Shown in pieces: positions 1-9,057 of a DNA stretch of 64,000 bases (positions are counted from its first letter, which is position 1; each line of letters starts with the position of its first letter). A model generated the notes under the pieces. It searched no databases. It was not told where the DNA came from and saw only the letters and a list, made by a program, of their open reading frames with translations. The stretch spans positions 2,519,001 through 2,583,000 of the forward strand of contig NZ_CP162412.1 of assembly GCF_040931995.1 (NCBI RefSeq), given 5' to 3'. The translations under genes were made by a program, and so were the position numbers. The DNA is from Pelagovum sp. HNIBRBA483. GTDB taxonomy: Bacteria > Pseudomonadota > Alphaproteobacteria > Rhodobacterales > Rhodobacteraceae.

Positions 1-58
1 GGGCCGCACCTTCCAAATGCAAATGCAGTTCGGCTTTTGGCATATCTCTGAACTTCAT
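1..58 (-). CDS. add: Adenosine deaminase, N-terminal fragment cut by the window edge
   Basis: Only the first 19 codons are present. They read MKFRDMPKAELHLHLEGAA; the AELHLHLEG segment carries the HxH that binds zinc at the start of the adenosine/AMP deaminase barrel. The family hydrolyses adenosine and deoxyadenosine to inosine and deoxyinosine in the cytoplasm. The ATG overlaps the TGA of deoB by four bases (ATGA), so it looks translationally coupled as the last visible gene of the nucleoside operon. Family assignment rests on the N-terminal motif plus context; an adenine deaminase-like member of the same family cannot be excluded. Confidence 0.8.
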   Translation of the reverse strand, partial: MKFRDMPKAELHLHLEGAA

Positions 59-1272
59 AGAAAACTCCTCCCTTGACCGCGACGTGGAATGTTCAAAAAC
101 GCGGCAACCGAAGCGGCAACGTCTGAGAAGGCTCTTCGTCCGATAGTTCCGGCTCCGGCGCCCAGCACCAATATCGGCACCTGCTCCCGCGTATGATCCG
201 TGCCAAACCAAGTCGGATCATTTCCGTGATCTGCGGTTACGATGAGCAGGTCATCGTCTCGCAACCTTTCATGCAGCTTGGCGAGAACGCTGTCGAACCA
301 TTCAAGATGTCCCGCATATCCGGCAACATCGCGTCGGTGGCCATACTCACTGTCAAATTCAACAAAATTCGCAAATACAAGGGCGCCGTCCTCGGCCCCC
401 TCCGCCAAGGACAGTAGATGATCGGCCAGCTCAGTATCCTTGCCTTGAAGCGCCTCTGAAATTCCCTGCATTGAAAAAATATCGCCTATTTTTCCAACTG
501 CGTAGACTTTCCGTCCCTGTCCAATCACCCAATCACAAAGCGTCGGAGATGGCGGCGCGATGGCAAAATCTTTACGGTTCGGTGTCCTCGAGAATGGCTC
601 GGTTACGCCGTCACCAACAAATGGCCTCGCGATAACGCGACCAATGCGCATCGGGTGCACGACTGATGCACAGGCGCGACAAACCTCATAGAGTCGCTCC
701 AACCCAAAATGGTCTTCGTGGACGGCAATTTGCAGGACGCTGTCGGCCGATGTGTAACAGATCGGCATTCCTGTCTCGATATGTTGCCTTCCGAAACGAT
801 CGATGACTTCCGTTCCGGACGCATGGCAGTTTGCCAAAATGCCCGAGGTGCCTGCTGCACGCGCAATTGCATCACTCACTTCAGACGGGAATGACGGCAC
901 CTCCTGCGGAAAGTAGCCCCATTCCCACGGCACCGGAACACCCGTCAATTCCCAGTGACCTGACGGTGTGTCCTTCCCTTTTGAACTTTCAATACCACTT
1001 CCCCAAAGTCCAACAGGGTCAGTCGCACCAACAGCGCCGGCGGGCATTCCACTCGCCAACTCCAGTGCATGATACAGTCCCATTCGCGCCAACATCGGGA
1101 GCGTTAATGGACCAGATCGACCGACTTCAGCCTCTCCGTTTGTGCATGCTTCATAGATGTGGCCAATCGTGTTCGCTCCGTTATCGGGCTTGCCGTCATT
1201 AAAGAACTGATCGGCGTCCGGTGCCCCCCCGATACCCACACTGTCCATTACAACCAGAAACGCGCGCCCCAT
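55..1272 (-). CDS. deoB: Phosphopentomutase
   Basis: Interconverts (deoxy)ribose 1-phosphate and 5-phosphate, linking nucleoside phosphorolysis to the pentose pool. The 405-residue protein has the alkaline-phosphatase-superfamily layout of DeoB: metal-binding Asp10 in VVMDSVGIGGAPDA, the phospho-acceptor Thr102 in KGKDTPSGHWE, and C-terminal metal ligands in ADHGNDPTWFGTDHT (about residues 347-361). Length matches the usual 390-410. The ATG follows the deoA TAG with no gap, and the end overlaps add by four bases, so it sits in a tight operon cdd-deoA-deoB-add. Confidence 0.97.
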   Translation of the reverse strand: MGRAFLVVMDSVGIGGAPDADQFFNDGKPDNGANTIGHIYEACTNGEAEVGRSGPLTLPMLARMGLYHALELASGMPAGAVGATDPVGLWGSGIESSKGKDTPSGHWELTGVPVPWEWGYFPQEVPSFPSEVSDAIARAAGTSGILANCHASGTEVIDRFGRQHIETGMPICYTSADSVLQIAVHEDHFGLERLYEVCRACASVVHPMRIGRVIARPFVGDGVTEPFSRTPNRKDFAIAPPSPTLCDWVIGQGRKVYAVGKIGDIFSMQGISEALQGKDTELADHLLSLAEGAEDGALVFANFVEFDSEYGHRRDVAGYAGHLEWFDSVLAKLHERLRDDDLLIVTADHGNDPTWFGTDHTREQVPILVLGAGAGTIGRRAFSDVAASVAAFLNIPRRGQGRSFL

Positions 1273-2574
1273 CTAAAGGTCCCATTCATATGTCAAAGGT
1301 GGAATTTCCGACCGTTCACCAATCTCGCACGCCTCCAAGATTGCCTTCGCGGCTGCCTGCGCCTCATCTTCCGTGCGCACATGTACACAGCAAAGCCGAT
1401 CACCAGACGAAAATGACCGACCAAGCGGTGCAAACGCAGAGATGCCAACGGAGTAATCTATCCGATCCGTTTCGACCTTGCGCCCAGCGCCAAGAGTGAC
1501 ATTCGCGCGCCCCAGTTCCTGCCCATCAATTGATTTCAGGTAACCGGGGTGAGGCACGATCACATCGCGCACCACCGGAGCGCCGGGGAGATAGTCGCGC
1601 CACCGCTCGCAAAAATCCATCGGCCCACCCAATGCCGCGATCATTGCTGCGAACCGCTCCATCGCCTTGCCGGAGTCAAGAGAGCGGCTAATCCGGCTTT
1701 CCGCCTCCTTCTCGGACATTTCGTCGCTCGCCAATGCACGACCTCCAAGCGTGACGACCAATTCCCGCAAACGGGGCGCGGCATCTCTTGCACCGTTTAA
1801 CACACGCATGCATTCAGCGATTTCCAACGAATTTCCCAATGACGGGGCAAGTGGTTGCGACATGTCAGAGATAATAGCCTCTGTCCGGCAGCCTGCATTG
1901 TTTCCAGTTGTGACAAGCGCCTCGGCCAGCGCCTTGGCCTCTTCGAAATTGGTCATGAAGGCGCCGGTTCCGCATTTGACGTCCAAGATCAACACATCCG
2001 GACTAACCGCCAATTTCTTTGACAAAATCGACGCGCAGATCAGATCGATGCTTGGAACAGTCGCGGTTACGTCTCGCACGGCGTAGAGACGCCGATCTGC
2101 TGGCGCGATGTCGTTCGAGGCACCCGCAATGATACACCCGCAGTCTGCCACGATAGACTTGAGACTTTCCGTCGAAACGGTCGTCGAAACGCCCGGTATT
2201 GCCTCAAGTTTATCGAGCGTCCCGCCTGTATGACCGAGACCGCGCCCCGAAATCATAGGAACGTAAGCGCCACATGCTGCCAAGGCGGGGGCGAGGACAA
2301 TCGATACACAATCGCCTACACCCCCAGTCGAATGCTTGTCGATGACCGGGCCAGGGAGGTTCCACTCAATTACTTGCCCCGAATCCCGCATCGCAATGGT
2401 CAAAATGGCACGATCTTCTTCTGACAGTCCTCGCAAAACGGTCGCCATCGCGAAAGCTCCGGCCTGAGCATCGCTGACAGCGCCGCTCGCAAGCCCTTTG
2501 GCAAACCATTGCAGCTCATCAATGGTCAAAGGCGCGCGATCCCTGACCCGCGCGAGGATCGACTGCGCATCCAT
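1273..2574 (-). CDS. deoA: Thymidine phosphorylase
   Basis: Splits thymidine (and deoxyuridine) with phosphate into base and deoxyribose 1-phosphate, feeding DeoB. 433 residues. Visible are the phosphate-site signature KHSTGGVGD (residues 80-88) and the family signature SGRGLGHTGGTLDKLE (about 109-124). An upstream in-frame ATG at 2631 exists but lies inside cdd; I choose the ATG at 2574 because it gives the expected N-terminus MDAQSILARVRD and has GGAG nearby upstream. It starts four bases after the cdd stop, consistent with one transcript. Confidence 0.96.
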   Translation of the reverse strand: MDAQSILARVRDRAPLTIDELQWFAKGLASGAVSDAQAGAFAMATVLRGLSEEDRAILTIAMRDSGQVIEWNLPGPVIDKHSTGGVGDCVSIVLAPALAACGAYVPMISGRGLGHTGGTLDKLEAIPGVSTTVSTESLKSIVADCGCIIAGASNDIAPADRRLYAVRDVTATVPSIDLICASILSKKLAVSPDVLILDVKCGTGAFMTNFEEAKALAEALVTTGNNAGCRTEAIISDMSQPLAPSLGNSLEIAECMRVLNGARDAAPRLRELVVTLGGRALASDEMSEKEAESRISRSLDSGKAMERFAAMIAALGGPMDFCERWRDYLPGAPVVRDVIVPHPGYLKSIDGQELGRANVTLGAGRKVETDRIDYSVGISAFAPLGRSFSSGDRLCCVHVRTEDEAQAAAKAILEACEIGERSEIPPLTYEWDL

Positions 2575-2578
2575 GGTA

Positions 2579-2971
2579 TCAGCTCCGCGCCATATGCTCC
2601 GTCGAGAATACACTTGGCAAAAGCTCTCCAATGGTTGTTTCGATCAGCAGACCGTCCGTCGTACCAAGAACGACTTTCGTATCAGCCTTACCGAATTCAG
2701 CCAGCTTTTGACGACAACCGCCGCATGGGCTGACAGGGGTCGGGCTATCCGCAATGACAGCAACTTCCTGAATGTCGAGGTCACCTGCGGCCACCATTGC
2801 CGCAATTGCCCCCGCCTCAGCGCAGGTTCCTTCGGGGTAGGCCACGTTCTCCACATTGCAACCAACATGGACTGTGCCGGAACTGGCACGCAGTGCCGCA
2901 CCCACCTTGAAGTTCGAATATGGCACATAAGCTCGCTCGCGCACCGCTCTTGCATCATCCATCAATGACAT
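2579..2971 (-). CDS. cdd: Cytidine deaminase
   Basis: Deaminates cytidine and deoxycytidine to uridine and deoxyuridine; first gene of the nucleoside operon. 130 residues, the size of the small homotetrameric class. The zinc site is complete: the TCAEAGAI motif (Cys ligand and catalytic Glu) and PCGGCRQ (two Cys ligands). The frame is open further upstream, but the start at 2971 gives the family N-terminus MSLMDDARAVRERAYVPYSN and has an AAAGG-like ribosome-binding site. Its promoter must lie between this start and the divergent maeB at 3158. Confidence 0.95.
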   Translation of the reverse strand: MSLMDDARAVRERAYVPYSNFKVGAALRASSGTVHVGCNVENVAYPEGTCAEAGAIAAMVAAGDLDIQEVAVIADSPTPVSPCGGCRQKLAEFGKADTKVVLGTTDGLLIETTIGELLPSVFSTEHMARS

Positions 2972-3157
2972 CGCCACACCTTTTGACCAATTACTCAAAT
3001 TTAATGAGATCGTGGCGCAACTCACCAATAATAACAACCCATAGAAAGGGTCGAGCGGCACGGCCAGACTCACCGATCTCCACACGCAAAAGCGAAAGCC
3101 CTTTTCCTCGGAGCTAGATTAGTTTAACATTAAACAATCCATCAATGGAGGCCAATT

Positions 3158-5437
3158 TTGACCGATCAAACGAGAGAAGCGCTCCGCCAGGCTGCGCTTG
3201 AGTACCACCGCTCGCCGAAACCCGGAAAATTGGAAATTCGCGCCACCAAACCGCTTGCGAATGGCCGCGATCTGGCACGCGCCTATAGCCCAGGGGTGGC
3301 CGAGGCATGTATCGAAATCAAAGCCAACGAAGACGCTGCACGAGATTATACCGCACGCGGAAATCTGGTGGCAGTCGTCTCGAACGGAACCGCTGTGCTT
3401 GGCCTCGGTAATATCGGCGCACTTGCCTCCAAGCCTGTGATGGAAGGCAAAGCGGTTCTTTTCAAAAAATTCGCCAATATCGATTGTTTCGATATCGAAG
3501 TGAACGAAACGGACCCTGAAAAACTTGCTGACATCGTTTGCGCGCTTGAGCCAACCTTCGGCGCGATCAATCTTGAGGACATCAAGGCGCCGGACTGCTT
3601 TATCGTAGAAAAAATCTGTCGCGAACGGATGAAAATTCCGGTCTTTCACGATGATCAACACGGCACGGCGATTGTTGTAGGAGCCGCTGTGCGAAACGCG
3701 GTCGAAATTGCAGGCAAACGATTTGAGGATATCAAGGTCGTCTCAACCGGAGGCGGCGCCGCAGGAATCGCGTGCCTAAACATGCTGCTCAAGCTGGGCG
3801 TGCGGCGCGAGAACGTATTCCTCTGCGATTTGGAAGGGCTTGTCTACGAGGGCCGTGTAAAGGACATGACACCGCAGAAAGCGGAATACGCACAAGGAAC
3901 GACGCCCGCAAAGCTGATCGATATCATCGACGGCGCAGATCTGTTTCTAGGCCTCTCTGGACCAGGGGTTTTGACGCAGGAAATGGTCAAGGAAATGGCC
4001 GGCAGGCCAATCATCTTCGCGCTCGCAAACCCAAACCCGGAAATCACCCCCGAACTGGCGCGAGAAGTCGCGCCGGACGCAATTATTGCGACAGGCAGGA
4101 GCGATTTTCCAAACCAAGTGAATAACGTCCTTTGCTTCCCGTTCATCTTCCGAGGTGCGCTTGATGTTGGCGCCACCGAGATAAACGACGAAATGAAGAT
4201 TGCTTGCATAGAAGGCATCGCAGCGCTCGCGCGCGCCACGACCAGCGCGGAAGCGGCCGCTGCATATAGTAGCGAACAGCTCACATTCGGACCGGAATAC
4301 CTGATCCCCAAGCCCTTTGATCCAAGGCTTATGGGCGTTGTTGCCACTGCGGTTGCGCAAGCGGCGATGCAGTCGGGCGTGGCGCTTAGACCGTTGCAAG
4401 ATATTGCCGCCTACAAAGCGCAATTGGACAGCTCTGTCTTTAAATCCGCGCTGCTGATGCGTCCGGTTTTTGATGCAGCACGTCAATCTGCCCGCCGGAT
4501 AGTATTCGCCGAAGGCGAGGATGAACGCGTGCTGCGAGCCGCTCAGGCAATCATGGAAGAAACAACCGACGCGCCGATCCTGATTGGACGACCAGAAGTG
4601 ATAGAAGCACGCTGTGAGCGCGCGGGCCTGAAAATAAGGCCAGGCATTGATGTACAGATCGTCAATCCAGAGAACGATGCCCGATACCGTGATTATTGGA
4701 GCACCTATCACCAGCTCATGGCGCGACAGGGCGTCACCCCAGATCTTGCAAAAGCGATCATGCGGACCAACACAACGGCCATCGCCGCTGTCATGGTACA
4801 CCGAGAAGAAGCAGATAGCATGATCTGCGGAACCTTCGGGCAATTTCTGTGGCACCTGAACTATGTTTCTCAGGTACTTGGCCGAGATGGCCGGCATCCA
4901 GTCGGCGCACTTAGTATGATGATCCTCGAGGATGGGCCGCTATTCATCGCTGACACGCAGGTACACCCCAACCCGACGCCTGAGCAAATTGCCGAAACCG
5001 TTACCGGCTGCGCACGGCATGTGCGGCGCTTTGGCCTGACACCACAAATCGCGCTCTGCTCCCATTCCCAGTTCGGCAATCTAGATTGTCAGACGGGACG
5101 CCAGATGCGCAAAGCGCTAGAGATTTTGGACTCGCAACCACGCGACTATCAGTACGAAGGTGAAATGCATGTCGATTCCGCACTTGATGTGGAATTGCGC
5201 GAACGCATTTTCCCTGGCGGTCGTTTGAGGGGGCCAGCGAATGTGCTTGTATTTGCAAATTCCGACGCCGCATCCGGCGTTAGAAACGTTCTCAAGATGA
5301 AAGGTGGCGGCCTCGAAGTCGGGCCGATCCTGATGGGCATGCAAAACAAGGCACATATCGTCACCCCATCGATCACAGCGAGGGGACTGCTCAACATGTC
5401 AGCACTGGCTGGCACGCCAGTTGCGCATTACGGCTAG
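3158..5437 (+). CDS. maeB: NADP-dependent malic enzyme, MaeB type with phosphotransacetylase-like C-terminus
   Basis: Oxidatively decarboxylates malate to pyruvate with NADP. 759 residues in two parts: a malic enzyme half (about 1-430) with SPGVAEAC (44-51), [13 protein letters not shown] (75-87), catalytic Lys region [12 protein letters not shown] (91-102), FHDDQHGTA (163-171) and dinucleotide-binding GGGAAG (198-203); then a PTA-like half (about 430-759) typical of the hybrid MaeB family, usually regulatory rather than catalytic. The start is TTG at 3158 with GGAGG six bases upstream; the nearby ATG at 3145 is out of frame. Divergent from cdd. Confidence 0.95.
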   Translation: MTDQTREALRQAALEYHRSPKPGKLEIRATKPLANGRDLARAYSPGVAEACIEIKANEDAARDYTARGNLVAVVSNGTAVLGLGNIGALASKPVMEGKAVLFKKFANIDCFDIEVNETDPEKLADIVCALEPTFGAINLEDIKAPDCFIVEKICRERMKIPVFHDDQHGTAIVVGAAVRNAVEIAGKRFEDIKVVSTGGGAAGIACLNMLLKLGVRRENVFLCDLEGLVYEGRVKDMTPQKAEYAQGTTPAKLIDIIDGADLFLGLSGPGVLTQEMVKEMAGRPIIFALANPNPEITPELAREVAPDAIIATGRSDFPNQVNNVLCFPFIFRGALDVGATEINDEMKIACIEGIAALARATTSAEAAAAYSSEQLTFGPEYLIPKPFDPRLMGVVATAVAQAAMQSGVALRPLQDIAAYKAQLDSSVFKSALLMRPVFDAARQSARRIVFAEGEDERVLRAAQAIMEETTDAPILIGRPEVIEARCERAGLKIRPGIDVQIVNPENDARYRDYWSTYHQLMARQGVTPDLAKAIMRTNTTAIAAVMVHREEADSMICGTFGQFLWHLNYVSQVLGRDGRHPVGALSMMILEDGPLFIADTQVHPNPTPEQIAETVTGCARHVRRFGLTPQIALCSHSQFGNLDCQTGRQMRKALEILDSQPRDYQYEGEMHVDSALDVELRERIFPGGRLRGPANVLVFANSDAASGVRNVLKMKGGGLEVGPILMGMQNKAHIVTPSITARGLLNMSALAGTPVAHYG

Positions 5438-5468
5438 ATGGAATCAGACAACAGATAAGGGTCCGGCG

Positions 5469-5588
5469 TTTTGCAAAAGGGGTGACGGCATCGCACGGAA
5501 ATGCGAACGCAGTTACATTTTGCAAATATTTGCAATTATGACAGGCAAATAAGTGCAAACTTTTGTCGCAGTCGCGCGGGTTTGCAAT
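5469..5588 (+). promoter_or_regulatory. Cluster of TTTGCAAA boxes upstream of prpE (ScfR/RamB-type operator)
   Basis: Five copies of a TTTGCAAA-like box lie in 120 bases ahead of prpE: the palindrome TTTTGCAAAA at 5469-5478, TTTGCAAA at 5519-5526 followed after two bases by TTTGCAAT at 5529-5536, TGCAAA at 5554-5559, and TTTGCAAT at 5581-5588. Tandem TTTGCAAA is, as I recall, the recognition element of short-chain fatty acyl-CoA regulators (ScfR family, e.g. PccR of Rhodobacter and actinobacterial RamB), which control propionate and acetate genes. The position fits control of prpE. No regulator gene of this family is in the window. Confidence 0.7.
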
Positions 5589-5652
5589 TTGAAAACTTGC
5601 TCGCTCCCGCGCCTCTCCTTAACACCGTAGGGGAATAGAGGAGGACACGATC

Positions 5653-7548
5653 ATGGGCTTCAAAGACGTATACGCGTCATGGCAGCGGAATCCCGATGCC
5701 TTTTGGATGGAACAGGCACAAGCCATTTCGTGGGACAAACAGCCTACGAAAGCTCTTTTCGACGAAAACAAGCCTCTCTACGAGTGGTTCTCTGATGGCA
5801 TGGTCAACACCTGCTACAACGCAGTCGACCGGCATGTAGAAGCAGGGCGCGGCGATCAGTCCGCTATCATCTACGACAGCCCAATCACAGGCACCAAATC
5901 TAATATCAGCTACAGCGAACTACAGACCCGCGTGAGCACGCTTGCGGGTGCGCTGCGCGCCAAAGGTATCGAAAAGGGTGACCGCGTCATCATCTATATG
6001 CCGATGGTGCCGGAAGCTCTGATTTCAATGCTTGCAGTGACACGAATCGGCGCGATCCATTCGGTGGTATTTGGTGGGTTCGCGGCAAACGAGCTTGCCG
6101 TTCGCATCGACGACGCAACCCCAAAAGCAATTATTGCGGGTTCCTGCGGGATCGAGCCGGGAAGGATAGTGGCCTACAAGCCGCTGCTCGATGGCGCAAT
6201 TGAAATGGCGACGCACAAACCCGAGTTCTGCGTGATCCTGCAACGGGAGCAGGCAGCAGCGGACCTTATCGCCGGACGTGATTTCGAATGGGAAGCATTC
6301 CAGCAAGGCGTTGCACCCGCTGATTGCCTCCCGGTAGAGGGCAACCACCCTGCCTATATTCTTTATACATCCGGTACGACTGGCGCTCCCAAAGGGGTGG
6401 TTCGTCCGACCGGCGGCCATCTGGTTGCGCTCAACTGGACCATGAAGAACATCTATAATGTCGATCCCGGTGATGTTTTCTGGGCGGCATCGGATGTCGG
6501 TTGGGTCGTCGGGCACAGTTACATCTGTTACGCGCCGCTGATCCACGGCAATACAACGATTGTATTTGAGGGTAAGCCTGTTGGCACACCTGATGCGGGC
6601 ACCTTCTGGCGCGTGATATCAGAATATAACGTCAAAGCCTTCTTCACGGCACCGACGGCACTGCGCGCCATCAAACGCGACGACCCGCAAGGCGAAATGA
6701 TCAAAGGCTACGATATCTCGCAACTGAAAGCGCTTTATCTCGCCGGGGAGCGGGCGGACCCCGATACGATCGAGTGGGCGCAGCGTGTCATGGGCGTCCC
6801 CGTCTATGACCATTGGTGGCAAACCGAAACGGGCTACACCATTGCAGGCAATCCGGCAGGGATTGAGGCGCTGCCTGTTAAAATAGGATCGCCGACTGTC
6901 GCTATGCCCGGGTACGACGTTCAGATCCTCGACGAAGGTGGTAATCCCGTTTCCAATGGTGAGCTTGGCGCCATCGCAGTCAAACTCCCCCTGCCCCCGG
7001 GTACGTTGCCAACGCTATGGAATGCCGATGATCGCTTCCGCAAATCTTATTTGACCACTTTCCCAGGCTATTACGAAACCGGCGATGCCGGCATGATCGA
7101 TGAGGACGGCTACCTTTACATCATGGCCCGTACCGATGACGTTATCAACGTTGCCGGTCACAGGCTCTCGACCGGCGGCATGGAGGAAGTCCTCGCAAGC
7201 CACCCAGACGTGGCCGAATGCGCGGTGATTGGCGTTGCTGATCAGCTTAAGGGTCAGCTCCCAATGGGGTTTCTCTGCCTCAACAAAGGATGTGAAAAGG
7301 ATCACGCCGATATCATCGCTGAATGCGTGAAACTGGTCCGCGAAAAAATCGGACCTGTCGCGGCCTTTAAATTAGCTGTCGTCGTCGACCGACTACCCAA
7401 GACCCGCTCAGGAAAAATACTGCGGGGCACAATGGCGAAGATTGCAGATAACGAAGGCTTCAAGATGCCGGCCACCATCGACGATCCGGCGATCCTTGAT
7501 GAAATACGCGCGGCGGTACAGTCTTTGGGATACGCGCAAGGCAGCTGA
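5653..7548 (+). CDS. prpE: Propionate--CoA ligase (propionyl-CoA synthetase)
   Basis: Activates propionate with ATP and CoA to propionyl-CoA. 631 residues of the acyl-AMP-forming family. Seen are the AMP-binding signature YTSGTTGAPKGVVRPTGGH (238-256; the RPTGGH extension is typical of PrpE rather than Acs), WWQTETGY in the core, and the C-terminal PKTRSGKILR with Lys588, the residue acetylated in this family. AGGAGGACACGATC gives a strong ribosome-binding site. A TTTGCAAA box array precedes it, suggesting control by acyl-CoA. An acetyl-CoA synthetase is the main alternative. Confidence 0.93.
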   Translation: MGFKDVYASWQRNPDAFWMEQAQAISWDKQPTKALFDENKPLYEWFSDGMVNTCYNAVDRHVEAGRGDQSAIIYDSPITGTKSNISYSELQTRVSTLAGALRAKGIEKGDRVIIYMPMVPEALISMLAVTRIGAIHSVVFGGFAANELAVRIDDATPKAIIAGSCGIEPGRIVAYKPLLDGAIEMATHKPEFCVILQREQAAADLIAGRDFEWEAFQQGVAPADCLPVEGNHPAYILYTSGTTGAPKGVVRPTGGHLVALNWTMKNIYNVDPGDVFWAASDVGWVVGHSYICYAPLIHGNTTIVFEGKPVGTPDAGTFWRVISEYNVKAFFTAPTALRAIKRDDPQGEMIKGYDISQLKALYLAGERADPDTIEWAQRVMGVPVYDHWWQTETGYTIAGNPAGIEALPVKIGSPTVAMPGYDVQILDEGGNPVSNGELGAIAVKLPLPPGTLPTLWNADDRFRKSYLTTFPGYYETGDAGMIDEDGYLYIMARTDDVINVAGHRLSTGGMEEVLASHPDVAECAVIGVADQLKGQLPMGFLCLNKGCEKDHADIIAECVKLVREKIGPVAAFKLAVVVDRLPKTRSGKILRGTMAKIADNEGFKMPATIDDPAILDEIRAAVQSLGYAQGS

Positions 7549-7609
7549 ATCTCCTTTGAGCGGCGGCGTTTCCGTTGTTTACTCTGATTATGTTACGGAG
7601 GGGCAAACC

Positions 7610-8032
7610 ATGGAAACGCTTTTAATGACAATTCATTTCTTATCGCTAGCGGTAGGAATTGGCGGTGGCGTCGCAACTGCTATTGCGGGGGCACAGTCAG
7701 CAAACGAGGAACCAAGCAGCGCGATGGCGCTTGCAAAACTTCAATCCCGCGTTGGCAATGTAGGATATGTCGCGCTGATATTGCTCTGGGTTACCGGCAT
7801 CTGGATGGTATTTGCCAAATACGGTGGATTTGGCGAGCTTACCGCCAGCTTCAACTTGAAAATGCTCGGTGTTCTTGGCCTCACCGGGGCATTGACTGGC
7901 ATTCAGATTACCAAGCGCCGCGCGATCGCGGCTGGAAAAGCACCAGACCCAGCGCGGATGAAGATGATGGGTCAAATCGCTCTTTTGTCGGCTGTATTCA
8001 CCGTAATCATGGCAGTCGTCACATTTGGCTAG
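7610..8032 (+). CDS. Small four-helix membrane protein of unknown function
   Basis: 140 residues, mostly hydrophobic, with four probable membrane helices: METLLMTIHFLSLAVGIGGG at the N-terminus, about 40-62, about 75-95, and a C-terminal segment near 115-138. A His (HFLSLAVG) lies in helix 1 and a tryptophan-rich ILLWVTGIWMVF stretch follows. The ATG at 7610 is chosen over an in-frame upstream ATG inside prpE because GGAGGGG lies just before it and the protein then begins in a helix. It follows prpE by 61 bases and may share its transcript. I do not recognise a function. Confidence 0.8.
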   Translation: METLLMTIHFLSLAVGIGGGVATAIAGAQSANEEPSSAMALAKLQSRVGNVGYVALILLWVTGIWMVFAKYGGFGELTASFNLKMLGVLGLTGALTGIQITKRRAIAAGKAPDPARMKMMGQIALLSAVFTVIMAVVTFG

Positions 8033-8049
8033 TGAAAGACAGCCATGGC

Positions 8050-8808
8050 TCAGGCAAATTGTTCTTGAATGAGCCGTTCTTCCAACCCGTGGCCTGGATC
8101 GAAAAGAATTTGATGCCTGATTGTCGGCTCTGACCGGATTGTCACTGTAGCGACATTCCTAACGGAACGACTATCCGCATCTGCCATCACCGGGCGCTTT
8201 TGTGGATTGATCACCTCAAAACGCACCTCTGCGGACTTGGGAAGTAAGGCTCCGCGCCAACGCCGCGGCCGGAAAGCCGCCATCGCCGTCAATGCGAGGA
8301 CATCCGCGCCAATCGGTAAAATCGGGCCGTGAGCGGAGTAATTATAAGCGGTAGAGCCCGCAGGAGTAGCGATGAGGGCTCCGTCACAAACCAGTTCCTG
8401 CATGCGGAGCCGCCCATCAACATAGATCCGCAATTTTGCTGCCTGCGGCCCCTCACGCAGCAGCGAGACTTCGTTAATGGCTAGAGCCGCTGCTTGGCGT
8501 CCATCAACGCAAACTGCGTCCATGCGCAGAGGGTTTAGCACGGCGATTTCTGCGGCTTCCAGCCGGTAGAGAAGGTCGTCTTCATGGTATTCGTTCATCA
8601 AGAAACCGACCGTGCCACGGTTCATTCCATAGACAGGCACATCAAATTCTTGTGTGTCATGCAGCGTCTGGAGCATGAAGCCATCCCCGCCCAGAGCTAC
8701 GATTACTTGCGCCTCTTCAATGGGATAATTGCCATATCTCTCGATCAGAACGCTTTTGGCATCCTGCGCAATTGACGTATCTCCTGCGGTAAAGGCAATC
8801 TTCTTCAT
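8050..8808 (-). CDS. nadK: NAD kinase
   Basis: Phosphorylates NAD to NADP. 252 residues, normal for proteobacterial NadK. The family signature GGDGFML (about 40-46) is present, as are INEVSLLREG and CDGALIATPAGSTAYNYSA, which form the NAD- and phosphate-binding site. The start is the ATG giving MKKIAFTAGDTS, with GGAG a few bases upstream; the longer reading to 8856 adds an unconserved leader. Convergent with the membrane protein ending at 8032, and divergent from glyA. Confidence 0.94.
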   Translation of the reverse strand: MKKIAFTAGDTSIAQDAKSVLIERYGNYPIEEAQVIVALGGDGFMLQTLHDTQEFDVPVYGMNRGTVGFLMNEYHEDDLLYRLEAAEIAVLNPLRMDAVCVDGRQAAALAINEVSLLREGPQAAKLRIYVDGRLRMQELVCDGALIATPAGSTAYNYSAHGPILPIGADVLALTAMAAFRPRRWRGALLPKSAEVRFEVINPQKRPVMADADSRSVRNVATVTIRSEPTIRHQILFDPGHGLEERLIQEQFA

Positions 8809-8848
8809 CTTGCTCCATTCTGAGCGAAAATGTTTCTCGTACCATCTT

Positions 8849-8876
8849 GCTAACAAATCTCTCAGATTTTGCTAGC
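8849..8876. promoter_or_regulatory. Interrupted palindrome in the nadK-glyA divergent region
   Basis: The segment contains GCTA, then AAATCT-CTC-AGATTT, then TAGC, so an inner 6-base arm pair and outer 4-base arms are all mutually complementary. A second perfect palindrome, CAACAATTGTTG, lies at 8920-8931. Both lie in the 249-base divergent region and could be operators, or the first could be a transcript hairpin in the nadK leader. No regulator is assigned. Confidence 0.35.
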
Positions 8877-8989
8877 CACCTTTGCTCTGATCCACCTCAA
8901 ACACTGCGGTCACCATGATCAACAATTGTTGCCCTTCAGAAAGAGACGCGACAAATTGCTTCGCTTCTCAAGAAGAATATGACGTTTTC

Positions 8990-9050
8990 GAGGGTTCACC
9001 TCTCCCATCAATGCCCCTAATGATCCGTCAACGAAACCCCTCATGAGAGG
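8990..9050 (+). promoter_or_regulatory. Possible RNA switch around the glyA ribosome-binding site
   Basis: The ribosome-binding sequence GAGAGG at 9045-9050 can pair with CCTCTC at 8999-9004 across a 40-base loop, or locally with CCTC at 9039-9042 (loop ATGA). The same upstream CCTC (8999-9002) can instead pair with GAGG at 8990-8993. These mutually exclusive pairings are the sort of layout seen in translational riboswitches. The stems are short and could be chance; I do not recognise a known riboswitch class. Confidence 0.3.
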
Positions 9051-9057
9051 AACCGAC

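Noticed and set aside
3122-3135. GTTTAA-CA-TTAAAC inverted repeat just before maeB, first considered as a CtrA site
   Set aside because: The TTAA words are two bases apart instead of seven, so it is not a CtrA site; the short AT-rich dyad could be chance.
8857-9057. Known tetrahydrofolate or SAM riboswitch upstream of glyA
   Set aside because: I could not recognise the conserved core of a known class; kept only as a possible uncharacterised switch.
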